The translations under genes were made by a program, and so were the position numbers. Under the pieces are notes generated by a model. The model was given only the letters and a program-made list of their open reading frames with translations. It did not search any database and was not told the origin of the DNA. Below, piece by piece: positions 17,361 to 25,952 of a stretch of DNA of 34,666 bases; positions within the stretch are counted from its first letter, which is position 1; every line of letters begins with the position of its first letter. The stretch comes from Thermoplasmata archaeon (GTDB lineage: Archaea > Thermoplasmatota > Thermoplasmata > Thermoplasmatales > Thermoplasmataceae), in the NCBI GenBank assembly GCA_021817255.1, contig JAKAVO010000015.1:1-34666 (forward strand), given 5' to 3'.

Positions 17361-19217
17361 TTATTGATTCTCTTCCTTGCTGTCGGCATCGCCTTTTTCT
17401 TCTTCATTTGGTTCATTTGGTGGCTCAGCTGTTTCCTGGGATTGATTTTCCTGTGCGGACTGGCTCTCCTGTGCCTTGGTATACATCGCCATCCCAATTG
17501 CCTGTGCCTTCTTTGACAGCTCATCTGACAATGAGTCAACCTTTTCCATATCGTTATCCTTCAATGCTTCCCTGAGGTTCTTTATGAGTTCTGTTGCTTC
17601 ATCCTGATCTTTCTGGTCAATCTTGTCTTTATTTTCACTGATTGTTTTTTCTGTTGTGTAAGCAAGTGTTTCAGCAAGGTTTACTTTCTCGATTTCATCT
17701 TTTCTCTTTTTGTCATCTTCTGCAAACTGCTCTGCCTCCTTTTTCATCTTTTCTATTTCTTCCTTGCTTAATTTGTTCTTTGCTTCTATTGATATCCTTT
17801 GCTGCTTGTTTGTGGCTTTATCCTTTGCAGTTACAGTCAGAATCCCATTTGCATCAATATCAAAGGCTACTTCAATTTGTGGAATCCCTCTAGGCGCTGA
17901 TGGAATTCCCTCAAGGTTAAACATCCCAAGTGAAACATTGTCTTTTGCCATTGCCCTGTCTCCCTGTACAACGTGGATAGTAACAACTGTCTGCCCATCT
18001 GCGGCGGTTGAGAAGATCTGCGACTTCTGTGTTGGGATTGTTGTGTTTGCTGGTATAATGGATGTCGAAACTCCTCCAAGCGTCTCTATGCCAAGTGTGA
18101 GAGGTGTGACATCAAGAAGGACTATATCCTTTATATCGCCAGTTAATACGGCACCCTGGATTGCAGCTCCAATAGCTACACATTCCATTGGGTCTACTCC
18201 GCCTTCAGCTTTCTTGCCAAAGAAATCTTCAACAAATTTCCTTACATATGGTATTCTGGTAGGGCCACCGACGAGGATAATTCTGTCAACCTTGTCTTTT
18301 GCCAGTTTAGCTTCCTTCAGTGCTTTTTCCAGTGGTTCCTTTGACCTCGCAACTATTGGTGCGATTAACTCTTCCAGTTTTGACCTCTTTAGTTTTATCA
18401 GCAAATTCTTTGGTTCATTGTTTACAATTGTCAGGTATGGCAGGTTAATCTCTGTTTCAAGGGTTGTGGATAATTCAATTTTTGCTTTTTCAGCGGCATC
18501 TTTCAACCTTATTTTTGCCTTTTCATCCTTGCTGAGGTCAACCTTGTCTGTTTTCTTGAACTCATCCATAAGGTATTTTATGATGGCATCATCCATATCC
18601 GTTCCACCAAGCTTTGTATCGCCGGAGGTGGAATCAACTTCAAACACACCCTCTCCAAAGTCCATTACTGTAACATCCAGTGTTCCACCACCAAGGTCAA
18701 AAACAAGAATCTTCATTGACTGGTTTACCTTGTCAATTCCATAAGCTAGAGATGCTGCAGTAGGCTCATTTATAATTCTCTTTACATTGAGTCCTGCTAT
18801 TGTTCCTGCATCCTTTGTTGCCTGCCTCTGGTTATCGTCGAAATATGCAGGCACTGTTATTACTGCCTCTGAGACAGGTTCGCCAAGGTATGCTTCTGTA
18901 TCCCTCTTAATCTTCTGGAGGATATATGATGAAATCTGCTGTGGAGTATACTCCTTCCCATTTACCTTATACTTATAATCTGAACCCATTTTTCTTTTTG
19001 CTGCATAAATGGTTCCTTCCGGGTTTAAAAGTGCCTGCCTCCTTGCAGGTTCTCCAACCAGAAGTTCTCCATCCTTTGAAAATGCTACGTAACTTGGGAA
19101 AGACTTTCCCCCAACTGAAATGCCTTCTGCACTGGGGATAATTGTCGGCTTCCCTGAAATTACAACTGCTGCTGCTGAGTTACTTGTTCCAAGATCAATT
19201 CCTATTATTTTACTCAT
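17361..19217 (-). CDS. dnaK: Chaperone protein DnaK (Hsp70)
   Basis: ATP-dependent Hsp70 chaperone. ATPase-domain phosphate loops are [10 protein letters not shown] near the start, [11 protein letters not shown] and [10 protein letters not shown]. The interdomain linker is [13 protein letters not shown], followed by the substrate-binding domain and an acidic, Gln/Glu-rich tail. I place the start at the ATG at 19217 ([10 protein letters not shown]), which has an AGGTGAT Shine-Dalgarno site just upstream; a GTG at 19226 is in frame but sits on that site. The start overlaps the grpE stop by 8 bp (ATGAGTAA), implying coupling. Hsp70 is absent from many archaea, so this set is probably an old bacterial acquisition shared by the lineage. 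Confidence 0.97.
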   Translation of the reverse strand: MSKIIGIDLGTSNSAAAVVISGKPTIIPSAEGISVGGKSFPSYVAFSKDGELLVGEPARRQALLNPEGTIYAAKRKMGSDYKYKVNGKEYTPQQISSYILQKIKRDTEAYLGEPVSEAVITVPAYFDDNQRQATKDAGTIAGLNVKRIINEPTAASLAYGIDKVNQSMKILVFDLGGGTLDVTVMDFGEGVFEVDSTSGDTKLGGTDMDDAIIKYLMDEFKKTDKVDLSKDEKAKIRLKDAAEKAKIELSTTLETEINLPYLTIVNNEPKNLLIKLKRSKLEELIAPIVARSKEPLEKALKEAKLAKDKVDRIILVGGPTRIPYVRKFVEDFFGKKAEGGVDPMECVAIGAAIQGAVLTGDIKDIVLLDVTPLTLGIETLGGVSTSIIPANTTIPTQKSQIFSTAADGQTVVTIHVVQGDRAMAKDNVSLGMFNLEGIPSAPRGIPQIEVAFDIDANGILTVTAKDKATNKQQRISIEAKNKLSKEEIEKMKKEAEQFAEDDKKRKDEIEKVNLAETLAYTTEKTISENKDKIDQKDQDEATELIKNLREALKDNDMEKVDSLSDELSKKAQAIGMAMYTKAQESQSAQENQSQETAEPPNEPNEEEKGDADSKEENQ

Positions 19218-19746
19218 TTTTATCACCTTTTTTTTGCACTATGACTTTCGAAGTCCTGATTACTTCATTATTTAAAAGATACCCCTTTTGTATTTCATGG
19301 ACAATCTTATTGTCTTCCTTTCCATCCACAACACCAACCACTTCGTGGTGTTTCAAGTCCACTTTCCTTCCTTCTGCTTCAATGGGCATCAGGCCATATT
19401 TTGAAAGTGTCGAAAGCAGGTTTTCTCTCATTGAAGTGAATGCATTCTTATCTTTCTCTGATGAAGCTCCTGCATCCAGTGTGTCGAGGAACGGCAGGAG
19501 CCCTTTAAGGATTTCCATTCCTGCGGTCTTTTTCTGCGCTTCAAATTCTTTCTGTGTGATTTTGAGGTAGTTTTGCATGTCTGCGAGGTTCCTTAGCAGG
19601 TCATTGTTCCTTTTTTTCATTTCATCGAGTTGATCATCTTCAATCTTCACTGGTACCTTTTTCATTGAATTCCTTCTCTTGGCATTTTCAATGGAATGTT
19701 GAATGGGATTTTTAAGGATTTCCATATTTTCAGACTGATTGGCCAT
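19210..19746 (-). CDS. grpE: Nucleotide exchange factor GrpE
   Basis: Exchange factor for DnaK. The 178-residue protein has a long N-terminal coiled coil (about residues 50-95, [20 protein letters not shown]). The C-terminal beta-wing domain follows, with [10 protein letters not shown] and [16 protein letters not shown], which is diagnostic of GrpE. First gene of the chaperone operon. A TATA-like element lies about 26 bp before the ATG. Confidence 0.96.
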   Translation of the reverse strand: MANQSENMEILKNPIQHSIENAKRRNSMKKVPVKIEDDQLDEMKKRNNDLLRNLADMQNYLKITQKEFEAQKKTAGMEILKGLLPFLDTLDAGASSEKDKNAFTSMRENLLSTLSKYGLMPIEAEGRKVDLKHHEVVGVVDGKEDNKIVHEIQKGYLLNNEVIRTSKVIVQKKGDKNE

Positions 19747-19766
19747 CGGAAGTAAATATGTTCTTC

Positions 19767-19776
19767 ATTATAAATA
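19767..19776 (-). promoter_or_regulatory. TATA box for the grpE-dnaK-dnaJ operon
   Basis: TATTTATAAT on the minus strand, centred 26 bp before the grpE ATG, with no Shine-Dalgarno site between. The rest of the spacer to 19953 holds no convincing gene. Confidence 0.5.
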
Positions 19777-19923
19777 TTTTCTATTTTAGCGGCGTATTTT
19801 CTTCATGTTTATGGAAAAATCTTCTTCCATGCACAGCTGGAAATACCGGGAAAATCAAGTTTTCAAATAAATCCGGTTTCAGTAGAGACATATACCGTGT
19901 AACTGTTGATCACAGTGCAAAAA

Positions 19924-19934
19924 TAATTTATTTA
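19924..19934 (+). promoter_or_regulatory. TATA box for the second J-domain gene
   Basis: TAATTTATTTA, centred about 25 bp before the GTG start at 19954 and not followed by a Shine-Dalgarno site; fits a leaderless GTG-initiated transcript. Confidence 0.45.
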
Positions 19935-19953
19935 GTAAGATCATTACATCTTA

Positions 19954-20808
19954 GTGCCAGACTATTATACATTGTTAGGGGTTTCCAGGGAATCTTCTGA
20001 AGAAGAAATTAAAAGTTCATATAAAGCACTCATAAAAAAATGGCACCCGGATGTAGGAATGGGCGACAGCACAACAAACCAGTTGATGACGCGCCAGCTC
20101 AACGAAGCTTATGAAGTGCTTAGCGATCGCATTAAACGGCGGTTATATGACATAGCCCAGGAAAAAGCTAAGAATGAACGTGAAAAATGGGTTGAATACG
20201 CAAAAAGGCAGCAAAATGCTGAAGAATACAGAAAAAGAACAGTAAGAGGGCCCTCCGTTGAACACGTCGAGGAAAACGAAAGAAAGAACAAGGCAAAGAT
20301 TGTAAAGCAACGGATAGAAAAATGGATGATCATCCTTTCAAAATACATGGTGGATCACCAGTGGGCCAGCAGTACATTTGAGCAGATGCCTGAAAGCATC
20401 AGGCTGAAGACACTTGCGGGAAATCTCACTTTAGAGGACGTTTTTCTTATTTATTGTACATTTCAGATAGAAAAATCAAAGATGGGAATCAAGACAAGCT
20501 ATTTCAACCCAAAAAAAATAAAACAAATGCTTGACACTTCCAAATCCCATGAGGACATGGAGGTTGGAATGCAGCTCATTTCTAAAGAAGAGTTAATTCT
20601 CCAGCTTAATCTAAAGGTAAAAGCAGGGCTTTTTAACAAGGTAAAATTGACGGAAGACGAATACAGGGTAATACAAAAGTTTATGAAATTTCATAAATAT
20701 TTGCTCAACAGGAGTGAGGATTTCTTCGCGGGGGTAAATAAATTCTCAATTACAAAAGGGGAGTGGGAACTGGCAAAAGAGCTTATCAAGACGGAGGCAA
20801 AGATTTGA
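19954..20808 (+). CDS. J-domain protein with unknown helical C-terminal region
   Basis: A 284-residue protein with an N-terminal J-domain (residues 1-68) that keeps HPD at 31-33 and so should stimulate DnaK. There is no Gly/Phe region or zinc finger. The following highly charged helix (about 70-110) and the alpha-helical C-terminal domain are not recognised. The GTG start gives MPDYYTLLGVS, a standard J-domain beginning. It lies divergent from grpE and is translationally coupled to a small membrane protein, suggesting a specialised Hsp70 partner acting near the membrane. The J-domain is certain; the role is inference. Confidence 0.88.
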   Translation: MPDYYTLLGVSRESSEEEIKSSYKALIKKWHPDVGMGDSTTNQLMTRQLNEAYEVLSDRIKRRLYDIAQEKAKNEREKWVEYAKRQQNAEEYRKRTVRGPSVEHVEENERKNKAKIVKQRIEKWMIILSKYMVDHQWASSTFEQMPESIRLKTLAGNLTLEDVFLIYCTFQIEKSKMGIKTSYFNPKKIKQMLDTSKSHEDMEVGMQLISKEELILQLNLKVKAGLFNKVKLTEDEYRVIQKFMKFHKYLLNRSEDFFAGVNKFSITKGEWELAKELIKTEAKI

Positions 20809-21239
20809 CTGCCCGAACATCCAGACTTAACATAATAATCCCGGTGATTATGTCGCTTGCCATAATTGCCCTGACATACCAGACTATATTGCAGAGCAGG
20901 GATTACGTGATCTTTTTATCCATTTCTATCCTGCTGGTTCTCTTTATAGTGGGAGCTGCTTACACCAGGGCAGGCATATACGTGGCTTTTGTATTCCTGC
21001 TGTTCATAATTTCTGCAGTATATCTCCAGAACCAGAGCCAATCAGGGTCAGATCTGGTAACAGCAACATTCGTCACAATCTATATCGGAATGATGGCACT
21101 GATTACCTGGCTTTTTGTGATTTTTAACAAAAGTTTCACTGAAACTGCAAGAACAGTCAGAACCATAAAGGGCAGCAGATCACAGGAAAGAGAGCTTTTC
21201 GATGTAATCAACGATCTGGAATTTCTTGAAACCCCATAA
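20805..21239 (+). CDS. Small four-TM membrane protein coupled to the J-domain gene
   Basis: I do not recognise this protein. From the TTG start at 20805 it has 144 residues and four hydrophobic segments (about residues 9-30, 34-55, 57-77 and 90-112). A cytoplasmic-looking charged tail ends in ELFDVINDLEFLETP. The TTG overlaps the J-protein stop (TTGA) and has GGAGG 7 nt upstream, which is much better than the in-frame GTG at 20763 inside the previous gene. Coupling suggests it anchors or regulates the J-domain protein. Confidence 0.75.
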   Translation: MTARTSRLNIIIPVIMSLAIIALTYQTILQSRDYVIFLSISILLVLFIVGAAYTRAGIYVAFVFLLFIISAVYLQNQSQSGSDLVTATFVTIYIGMMALITWLFVIFNKSFTETARTVRTIKGSRSQERELFDVINDLEFLETP

Positions 21240-21242
21240 TTA

Positions 21243-21830
21243 TCAGACGTAACCGGCTCTTTTAAGTTCTTCCATTCCCCCTTCTACATTGTAAACATTG
21301 AACCCTTTGTCTGCGAGGAAAATAGCTCCATAAAGGCTCCTGTTCCCATGTGCACAGACGACAGCATATTTCTTGTCCCTGTCAAGTTTCTCATATTGGA
21401 CAAACAGGTCATTTAAAGGAATTAAATGTGCGTCCTCAATATAGCCGGAATTCCACTCGTATGGTTCCCTTACATCTATAACCTTATAGTCTTCTATATG
21501 GTCACCAAACTCCGTGGTCTGCAGGTTGGTTGCGTGTGCTTCCTCAAAGTTTCCATTTGAAATGAATTCTGAGTATTTGTAAAATGGCACATCATGCCCC
21601 AGTTCATTTAATTTTTCCATTGACTTTTTCTTTTCATCTTCAGATTCATAAAGAACTATTGAAACAGTCTTTCTGGAATTTAAGAAATTGGATATTTCCT
21701 GTGCCCATCTCCCTTCAACATAAGGTGCAAGTATGGAGTTTGCAATATGCCCTTTCATATAAGAATCTAAATCTCTCATGTCAAGAACATCCACTTCTCC
21801 GTTCCTGACCTTCTCTATTATTTCATCCAT
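21243..21830 (-). CDS. Tandem rhodanese-domain protein
   Basis: Two rhodanese-like domains in 195 residues. The C-terminal domain (about 103-195) has KVIDVREPYEW and the active-site loop CAHGNRS with C159, so it can carry a persulfide sulfur. The N-terminal domain (about 1-95) starts VDVLDMRDLDSYMKGHI but has serine/tyrosine-type residues (VLYESEDE) where the active cysteine should be, so it is probably inactive. The arrangement resembles thiosulfate sulfurtransferases. It is a single gene with a short spacer to the AAA ATPase gene upstream. Confidence 0.9.
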   Translation of the reverse strand: MDEIIEKVRNGEVDVLDMRDLDSYMKGHIANSILAPYVEGRWAQEISNFLNSRKTVSIVLYESEDEKKKSMEKLNELGHDVPFYKYSEFISNGNFEEAHATNLQTTEFGDHIEDYKVIDVREPYEWNSGYIEDAHLIPLNDLFVQYEKLDRDKKYAVVCAHGNRSLYGAIFLADKGFNVYNVEGGMEELKRAGYV

Positions 21831-21890
21831 TATTATGGATAATGAATTTCACAAACTTAACGGTTTCTTCAATAAATTCGCTAAAATGTC

Positions 21891-22988
21891 TTAAGCCCTC
21901 TGTTTCTCAAACCTTTCATATTTCTCAAGAACTGCCTGATTGACTGATGGCTTGATTTCCTTAAGTGCAAGGTTGAGTGACTCTTCGTTTATTTTCTCCT
22001 CTTTATTTCCCTCCACTGCCCTGAGGAAAGCCCTCTGGGTTGTGTACTTGCAAATATACTCCAAATCCGCAGCACTGTAACCTTCTGTCTTTCTGGCCAG
22101 GTTATCCACATCCACCTTTTCCGCCCTTCTGATTTTGGACAGGTAATGTTCAAGGATCAATTTCCTTGCCTCGTGGTCCGGTGGCGGTATGTATATCATT
22201 CTGTCAAACCTGCCTGGCCTCGTTACTGCAGCATCAAGCTGCCATGGAACGTTCGTTGCTCCCAGGATCACCACTGGTCTCTCATTTGACTCGGATGAGA
22301 ACCCTCCAATTTCATTAAGGAACTGTGAAACACCTCTCCTAGAAGCATCACTATTCACCTGGTCCCTGGAAGGGAAAAGGCTGTCCAGTTCATCAAAGAA
22401 CAAAATGCATGGGGACAACATCCGGGCTGCCCTGAATAGATTGTTTATGTTCTTTTCGAAATTTCCGAACCACTGGCTGTAAAGGCTCGATGGATTTACA
22501 TAAATAAAATTCATCTTTGCCTCCCTTGCCAGTGCTTTAATAAGAAAAGTTTTTCCGTTTCCCGGAGGCCCATATAGCAGAATCCCGCCTCCAAATTTTA
22601 TATTGAATTCCATGGCCAGATCAGGAAATTTCAGGGGATAGATAATCTGGGTGTACATTTCTTCCTTAACCCTGGCCATGCCTGCAACTTCATCCATTGC
22701 CGGGCCTGATCCATTCTCCAGCACAAGCCCAAGTTCCTCCAGGATTTTCACTCCATTGTTCTCGCCATCATTATCCTGTTTCTCATTTTTTGCAAGCCTG
22801 TCAATTGCCGTCTGAATGGACTTCATCTGCCTCTGCACCCGTTCCCTCACGATCATGTTGTCTGTCTGCAGTTCGTCGTTGAGTATCTTCAACCCTTTCT
22901 TATACATAGACACGGCTTCTTTCTTGTTTCCGCTGGACTCTGCTTTGAGCCCATTCTCAAGCAAGCTTCTAAGTTCATTATGTTCCAT
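21891..22988 (-). CDS. Vps4/CdvC-like AAA ATPase with N-terminal MIT-type domain
   Basis: Predicted ESCRT-III disassembly ATPase of 365 residues. Residues 1-70 form a three-helix bundle pattern like an MIT domain (LKAESSGNKKEAVSMYKKGL), the part that in Vps4 binds ESCRT-III tails. The AAA core has Walker A GPPGNGKT (140-147), a pore loop QWFGNFEKN, Walker B ILFFDE (195-200), sensor GATN and arginine fingers RPGR (257-260). It ends in a short helix, KPSVNQAVLEKYERF, resembling the Vps4 C-terminal helix. It lies 10 bp after an SDH-like gene in a leftward pair. The AAA class is certain. A Vps4-type role is supported by the MIT domain and by an ESCRT-III-like gene about 10 kb away. Confidence 0.88.
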   Translation of the reverse strand: MEHNELRSLLENGLKAESSGNKKEAVSMYKKGLKILNDELQTDNMIVRERVQRQMKSIQTAIDRLAKNEKQDNDGENNGVKILEELGLVLENGSGPAMDEVAGMARVKEEMYTQIIYPLKFPDLAMEFNIKFGGGILLYGPPGNGKTFLIKALAREAKMNFIYVNPSSLYSQWFGNFEKNINNLFRAARMLSPCILFFDELDSLFPSRDQVNSDASRRGVSQFLNEIGGFSSESNERPVVILGATNVPWQLDAAVTRPGRFDRMIYIPPPDHEARKLILEHYLSKIRRAEKVDVDNLARKTEGYSAADLEYICKYTTQRAFLRAVEGNKEEKINEESLNLALKEIKPSVNQAVLEKYERFEKQRA

Positions 22989-22998
22989 GTTTACCCCT

Positions 22999-23838
22999 TC
23001 AAATTTTATTTATTTCCTTAAGTATTCCCCTGATATCAAGTGCAAGTGACAGGCAGTATTGGCTTGAATAGATCTTGATCCACTGCTTCCTGAATTCTTT
23101 CGATTTTGCGAGTTCGCCAAGTTCCATCTCATCGATAAGATCTGTTATTATTCTCAATTCTTTTTCAATTTCAGGAGCCAATTTATGCTCTTCCGGCTCT
23201 TTCAGATATGGGGTATTTCCATTTTCATCAATTATGCTTTTATAACTAATTGATGGATCAAGGAGAAGTGAGACTTTCTTCCCTATGGATTCATTGAAAT
23301 TCTTGTATATTCTGCTGGTGTTTACCTGATCAATCAGCCTTGGATCCAGAAGATGCTCGGCTGAGTAGTTTTTCAGTATTTCCCTGACTGGCACATTCTG
23401 CTGATCAGACACTTCAGGAACAAAGGATTTCATATTATGGAGAACTGTTAAATTGAAATCCTGAAGAATCTGGTTAATCCCGACTGTTGAGACTATTGAG
23501 CCATCCGCTCTTTCCCTCTTGCTGCCGCATAAATAAAACAGGCTCATGCCGCCACCAACATGGCTGAAGCCAATAGTCTGGAAATTAATTCTTTTCCGGA
23601 ATTCAACCAGCCCGTCAAGGAAATGGGATGAGAACGGCCAGAATCCTGAAACAATAATAATTGCTTCACTGTCTGAAGAGTTCATCTCTGTAATGATTTT
23701 CTTAATGTTTGCAAAGAAAATCGTTTGAACATCCTGATCCGGCACCAGATCACTTCCTATCTTCGCCTTTATTAAAACAACCCTTTTATTGAGTATCTTT
23801 TCAAACTGCTCTATCCTGCTCATTAAGTCGAGTTCCAT
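22999..23838 (-). CDS. SDH/ClpP-fold-like protein, probably inactive
   Basis: A 279-residue soluble protein without a sure family. Residues 8-125 resemble the ClpP/crotonase-fold serine proteinases of the SDH (serine dehydrogenase proteinase) type. They run from a first strand (RVVLIKAKIG) through an AIIIVSGFWPFSSHFLDGLVEF strand-helix to a second strand and HVGGGMS (93-99), then GSIVSTVG. In active SDH proteins the segment after the second strand is H-S-A-A-T with the nucleophile serine; here V and G occupy those places. The C-terminal 150 residues are helical and unrecognised. First gene of the leftward pair with the Vps4-like ATPase, divergent from the coiled-coil gene. Alternative start ATG at 23823. 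Confidence 0.5.
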   Translation of the reverse strand: MELDLMSRIEQFEKILNKRVVLIKAKIGSDLVPDQDVQTIFFANIKKIITEMNSSDSEAIIIVSGFWPFSSHFLDGLVEFRKRINFQTIGFSHVGGGMSLFYLCGSKRERADGSIVSTVGINQILQDFNLTVLHNMKSFVPEVSDQQNVPVREILKNYSAEHLLDPRLIDQVNTSRIYKNFNESIGKKVSLLLDPSISYKSIIDENGNTPYLKEPEEHKLAPEIEKELRIITDLIDEMELGELAKSKEFRKQWIKIYSSQYCLSLALDIRGILKEINKI

Positions 23839-23884
23839 AACCTTACCTTAATGTTAATAATCATCCGGTTAAATAAATCTATTC

Positions 23885-23891
23885 TTTTAAA
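23885..23891 (+). promoter_or_regulatory. TATA box for the coiled-coil gene
   Basis: TTTTAAA centred 29 bp before the ATG at 23917, in a 78-bp spacer between two divergent transcripts. The short spacer means both transcripts could share control. Confidence 0.45.
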
Positions 23892-23916
23892 GGTTTAGAA
23901 ATTAATATAAGGGCGT

Positions 23917-25803
23917 ATGCCTTTCAACTATTGTATCAAAATGGAAAGCGAATGCATTACAATTTACAGAAGGGCGCTTCAGGAAGCAGGCAAAGATTAC
24001 CGGGACATTCTCGCCATGGATTCAGGGGAAAAAAAGAGAATGATGAGAGATCTTGAAAACTATTATACAACAATAGGGTCAAGATGTGCTGAAAAAATTG
24101 GCATGGAAATGGCTAAAAGTGCAATGGCCAACATAAAGCTTGCACAGTTAAAAATATCGCTTTCATTTAAAAAAGATGCAGAAACCAAAACTTTTGAAGA
24201 TCAGGAAATTGAGCAATATACCAGGAAATTTACTGAAGATGAATATGAGGCTGTTGATAAGCTGGAACGCTTTTCGAGGATTGACTCAATGAACAGCGAT
24301 TCCATCAAGTCACTTCTCATCAACAGGGATGATCAGATTTTCAGGCTGATCAAGGAGTGGTATAATGAGAACATGGAGAACTTCCTTTCTACAATTGATA
24401 TACTTTCCGGAAAAAACGTTAGAGGTGAAATTTCGCAGGCAATGGAAGAAAAGTACAGGAACAGATTCCAGAAAATTACTGAAGGCGTGATATCATTTAT
24501 TCAGATCGATCCCGGGCAGATAAAGAAGCTGTTTAACAACTATGAGAGGGTTTTGAAATTGTCCCTTGACATGGAAAACAGAAGGGCAAAGATAGAGAGT
24601 GAACTGACTGATATGATTTCAGGAAATGAACTTGACCAGATATACAACAAGGTTGTGGAAGCAACAATTCTTCTTAAAAACCGTGATCTTGAAAACCTGA
24701 GGGGATTTGAAATTGATTCGCCGCTCAAGGAGTTAAGATCCTTTGAAGTGAAGATGAAGGGAAAGATCAATGAACTTGAAAACGAGAAGGGAAGGTTGAG
24801 TTCTGATCCCGATATTGCTGGAAACCCGGAATTAAGAATTATAGAATTAAAAAGAATAGAATCACTGATCCATGATTCGAACTATAAGCTGGAAAATGAC
24901 ATTGAATCGCAGATAAGCACTCTCGAAACTCTGAAAAAACTTATTACATTTTCAGGAAAGGGCGGAAAGGGCATTCTTGATCCAGCTTTCGCATGCACCG
25001 AGGAAGAAGCCAGAGTAAGGGAAGTGGCATTTTTTGAGTCAATAGATTCACTTTTCACCGATGAAAAATACATAAAACTGTCGAACCCAAGAATGGATTT
25101 TGTTGGGAGTGTCAGGGTCAGGGACATTATAAACAGGTATTCATCCTCAGAAATGAATGAAATGGGCCAGAACATGGAATATCCAGTAAGAAGCAGGGGA
25201 ATCATGTATAGATACGTGAAGAGGAGGTTTATCAGGAATGATGTCAGGATAAGTGTAGCATTCATATACAATGTCCATGAAGAAGAGCTGTACAGAAAGG
25301 AGGGAAAAGTTGGAATAGGGATAGACCAGCATCCATTCAACAATGTTGATCTTGCAAAAATGCTGGGCATATTGATTGAGAACTCAAACACAGAGAATTC
25401 CTTCGTTATTGCAGTAATCGGTTCACCTAATGGATTTGAAGGCAGCGTAATAGAACAGGTTAAAAATATATCAAATAGCGGAATGGACAGCAAGAATTTC
25501 CTAATACTCCTGAAAGATATGAGAAACGGTTCTGTTTACTATAATGAAAATAACAGCCAGGCAGCAGAGATAAATGATATACTGATGGCCAAGGACCAGC
25601 CGCCAGGCAAAGAGAAGATAGAAAAAATTAGAAAAGAAACTTTGGACGAATTAAAGATATCAGGAGTTGCAAGGTTGAAATCCATAGTAAAAATTGCAGA
25701 CTGCAGCACAAAAGATGCCATTTATGTCTGGAAAATGATGGAAAAGGAGGGTTTGGGAAGCCAATCCAAAGTTCAGGATGAAGAAGTCTTCAAGAAAAAG
25801 TGA
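23917..25803 (+). CDS. Large coiled-coil protein with C-terminal helix-turn-helix, unknown
   Basis: A 628-residue soluble protein that I do not recognise. The N-terminal two thirds (about 1-360) are almost all helical, with coiled-coil stretches (for example 250-310). Residues about 375-560 have a mixed alpha/beta pattern, with strands such as FVIAVIG and FLILLKD. The last 60 residues resemble a winged helix or HTH (SGVARLKSIVKIADCSTKDA followed by YVWKMMEKEGL). No membrane segment or NTP-binding motif is seen. The start could also be the ATG at 23941. First gene of the rightward cluster, divergent from the SDH-like/Vps4-like pair, so it may be a scaffold or regulator of the system. Confidence 0.8.
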   Translation: MPFNYCIKMESECITIYRRALQEAGKDYRDILAMDSGEKKRMMRDLENYYTTIGSRCAEKIGMEMAKSAMANIKLAQLKISLSFKKDAETKTFEDQEIEQYTRKFTEDEYEAVDKLERFSRIDSMNSDSIKSLLINRDDQIFRLIKEWYNENMENFLSTIDILSGKNVRGEISQAMEEKYRNRFQKITEGVISFIQIDPGQIKKLFNNYERVLKLSLDMENRRAKIESELTDMISGNELDQIYNKVVEATILLKNRDLENLRGFEIDSPLKELRSFEVKMKGKINELENEKGRLSSDPDIAGNPELRIIELKRIESLIHDSNYKLENDIESQISTLETLKKLITFSGKGGKGILDPAFACTEEEARVREVAFFESIDSLFTDEKYIKLSNPRMDFVGSVRVRDIINRYSSSEMNEMGQNMEYPVRSRGIMYRYVKRRFIRNDVRISVAFIYNVHEEELYRKEGKVGIGIDQHPFNNVDLAKMLGILIENSNTENSFVIAVIGSPNGFEGSVIEQVKNISNSGMDSKNFLILLKDMRNGSVYYNENNSQAAEINDILMAKDQPPGKEKIEKIRKETLDELKISGVARLKSIVKIADCSTKDAIYVWKMMEKEGLGSQSKVQDEEVFKKK

Positions 25804-25836
25804 TTTCACATCCCCAAACTTCATTATATGCCTGTG

Positions 25837-25884
25837 ATTATCAGTTTGATTAATTTGAGGGAAGATCGAAGATCTTATTATCAG
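25837..25884 (+). repeat. Direct repeat and hairpin before the six-TM GTPase gene
   Basis: ATTATCAG occurs at 25837-25844 and 25877-25884, exactly 40 bp apart. Directly before the second copy lies the perfect inverted repeat AAGATC-GAA-GATCTT (25862-25876). A TATA-like TTATAT at 25824-25829 would start transcription near 25852, placing the hairpin in the leader RNA. This suggests an internal, possibly regulated promoter. Confidence 0.4.
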
Positions 25885-25952
25885 AAAGGTGAAGCCCCAT
25901 AACGCCAATACTCAGTGGATTTGGAATCCAGCAAGCCATCGGGTTAACTCTT

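Noticed and set aside
17710-18744. 344-codon open frame antisense to dnaK
   Set aside because: Exact mirror of a highly conserved gene; the translation is serine/phenylalanine-rich with no family signal, a codon-bias shadow.
19747-19953. Possible small gene or RNA in the grpE / J-protein spacer
   Set aside because: An 80-codon frame runs through it into the J-domain gene, but it lacks start signals and family features; no tRNA-like or stable fold was seen.
24882-25493. 203-codon open frame antisense to the coiled-coil gene
   Set aside because: Complement of a gene with consistent coding pattern, no promoter or Shine-Dalgarno site.
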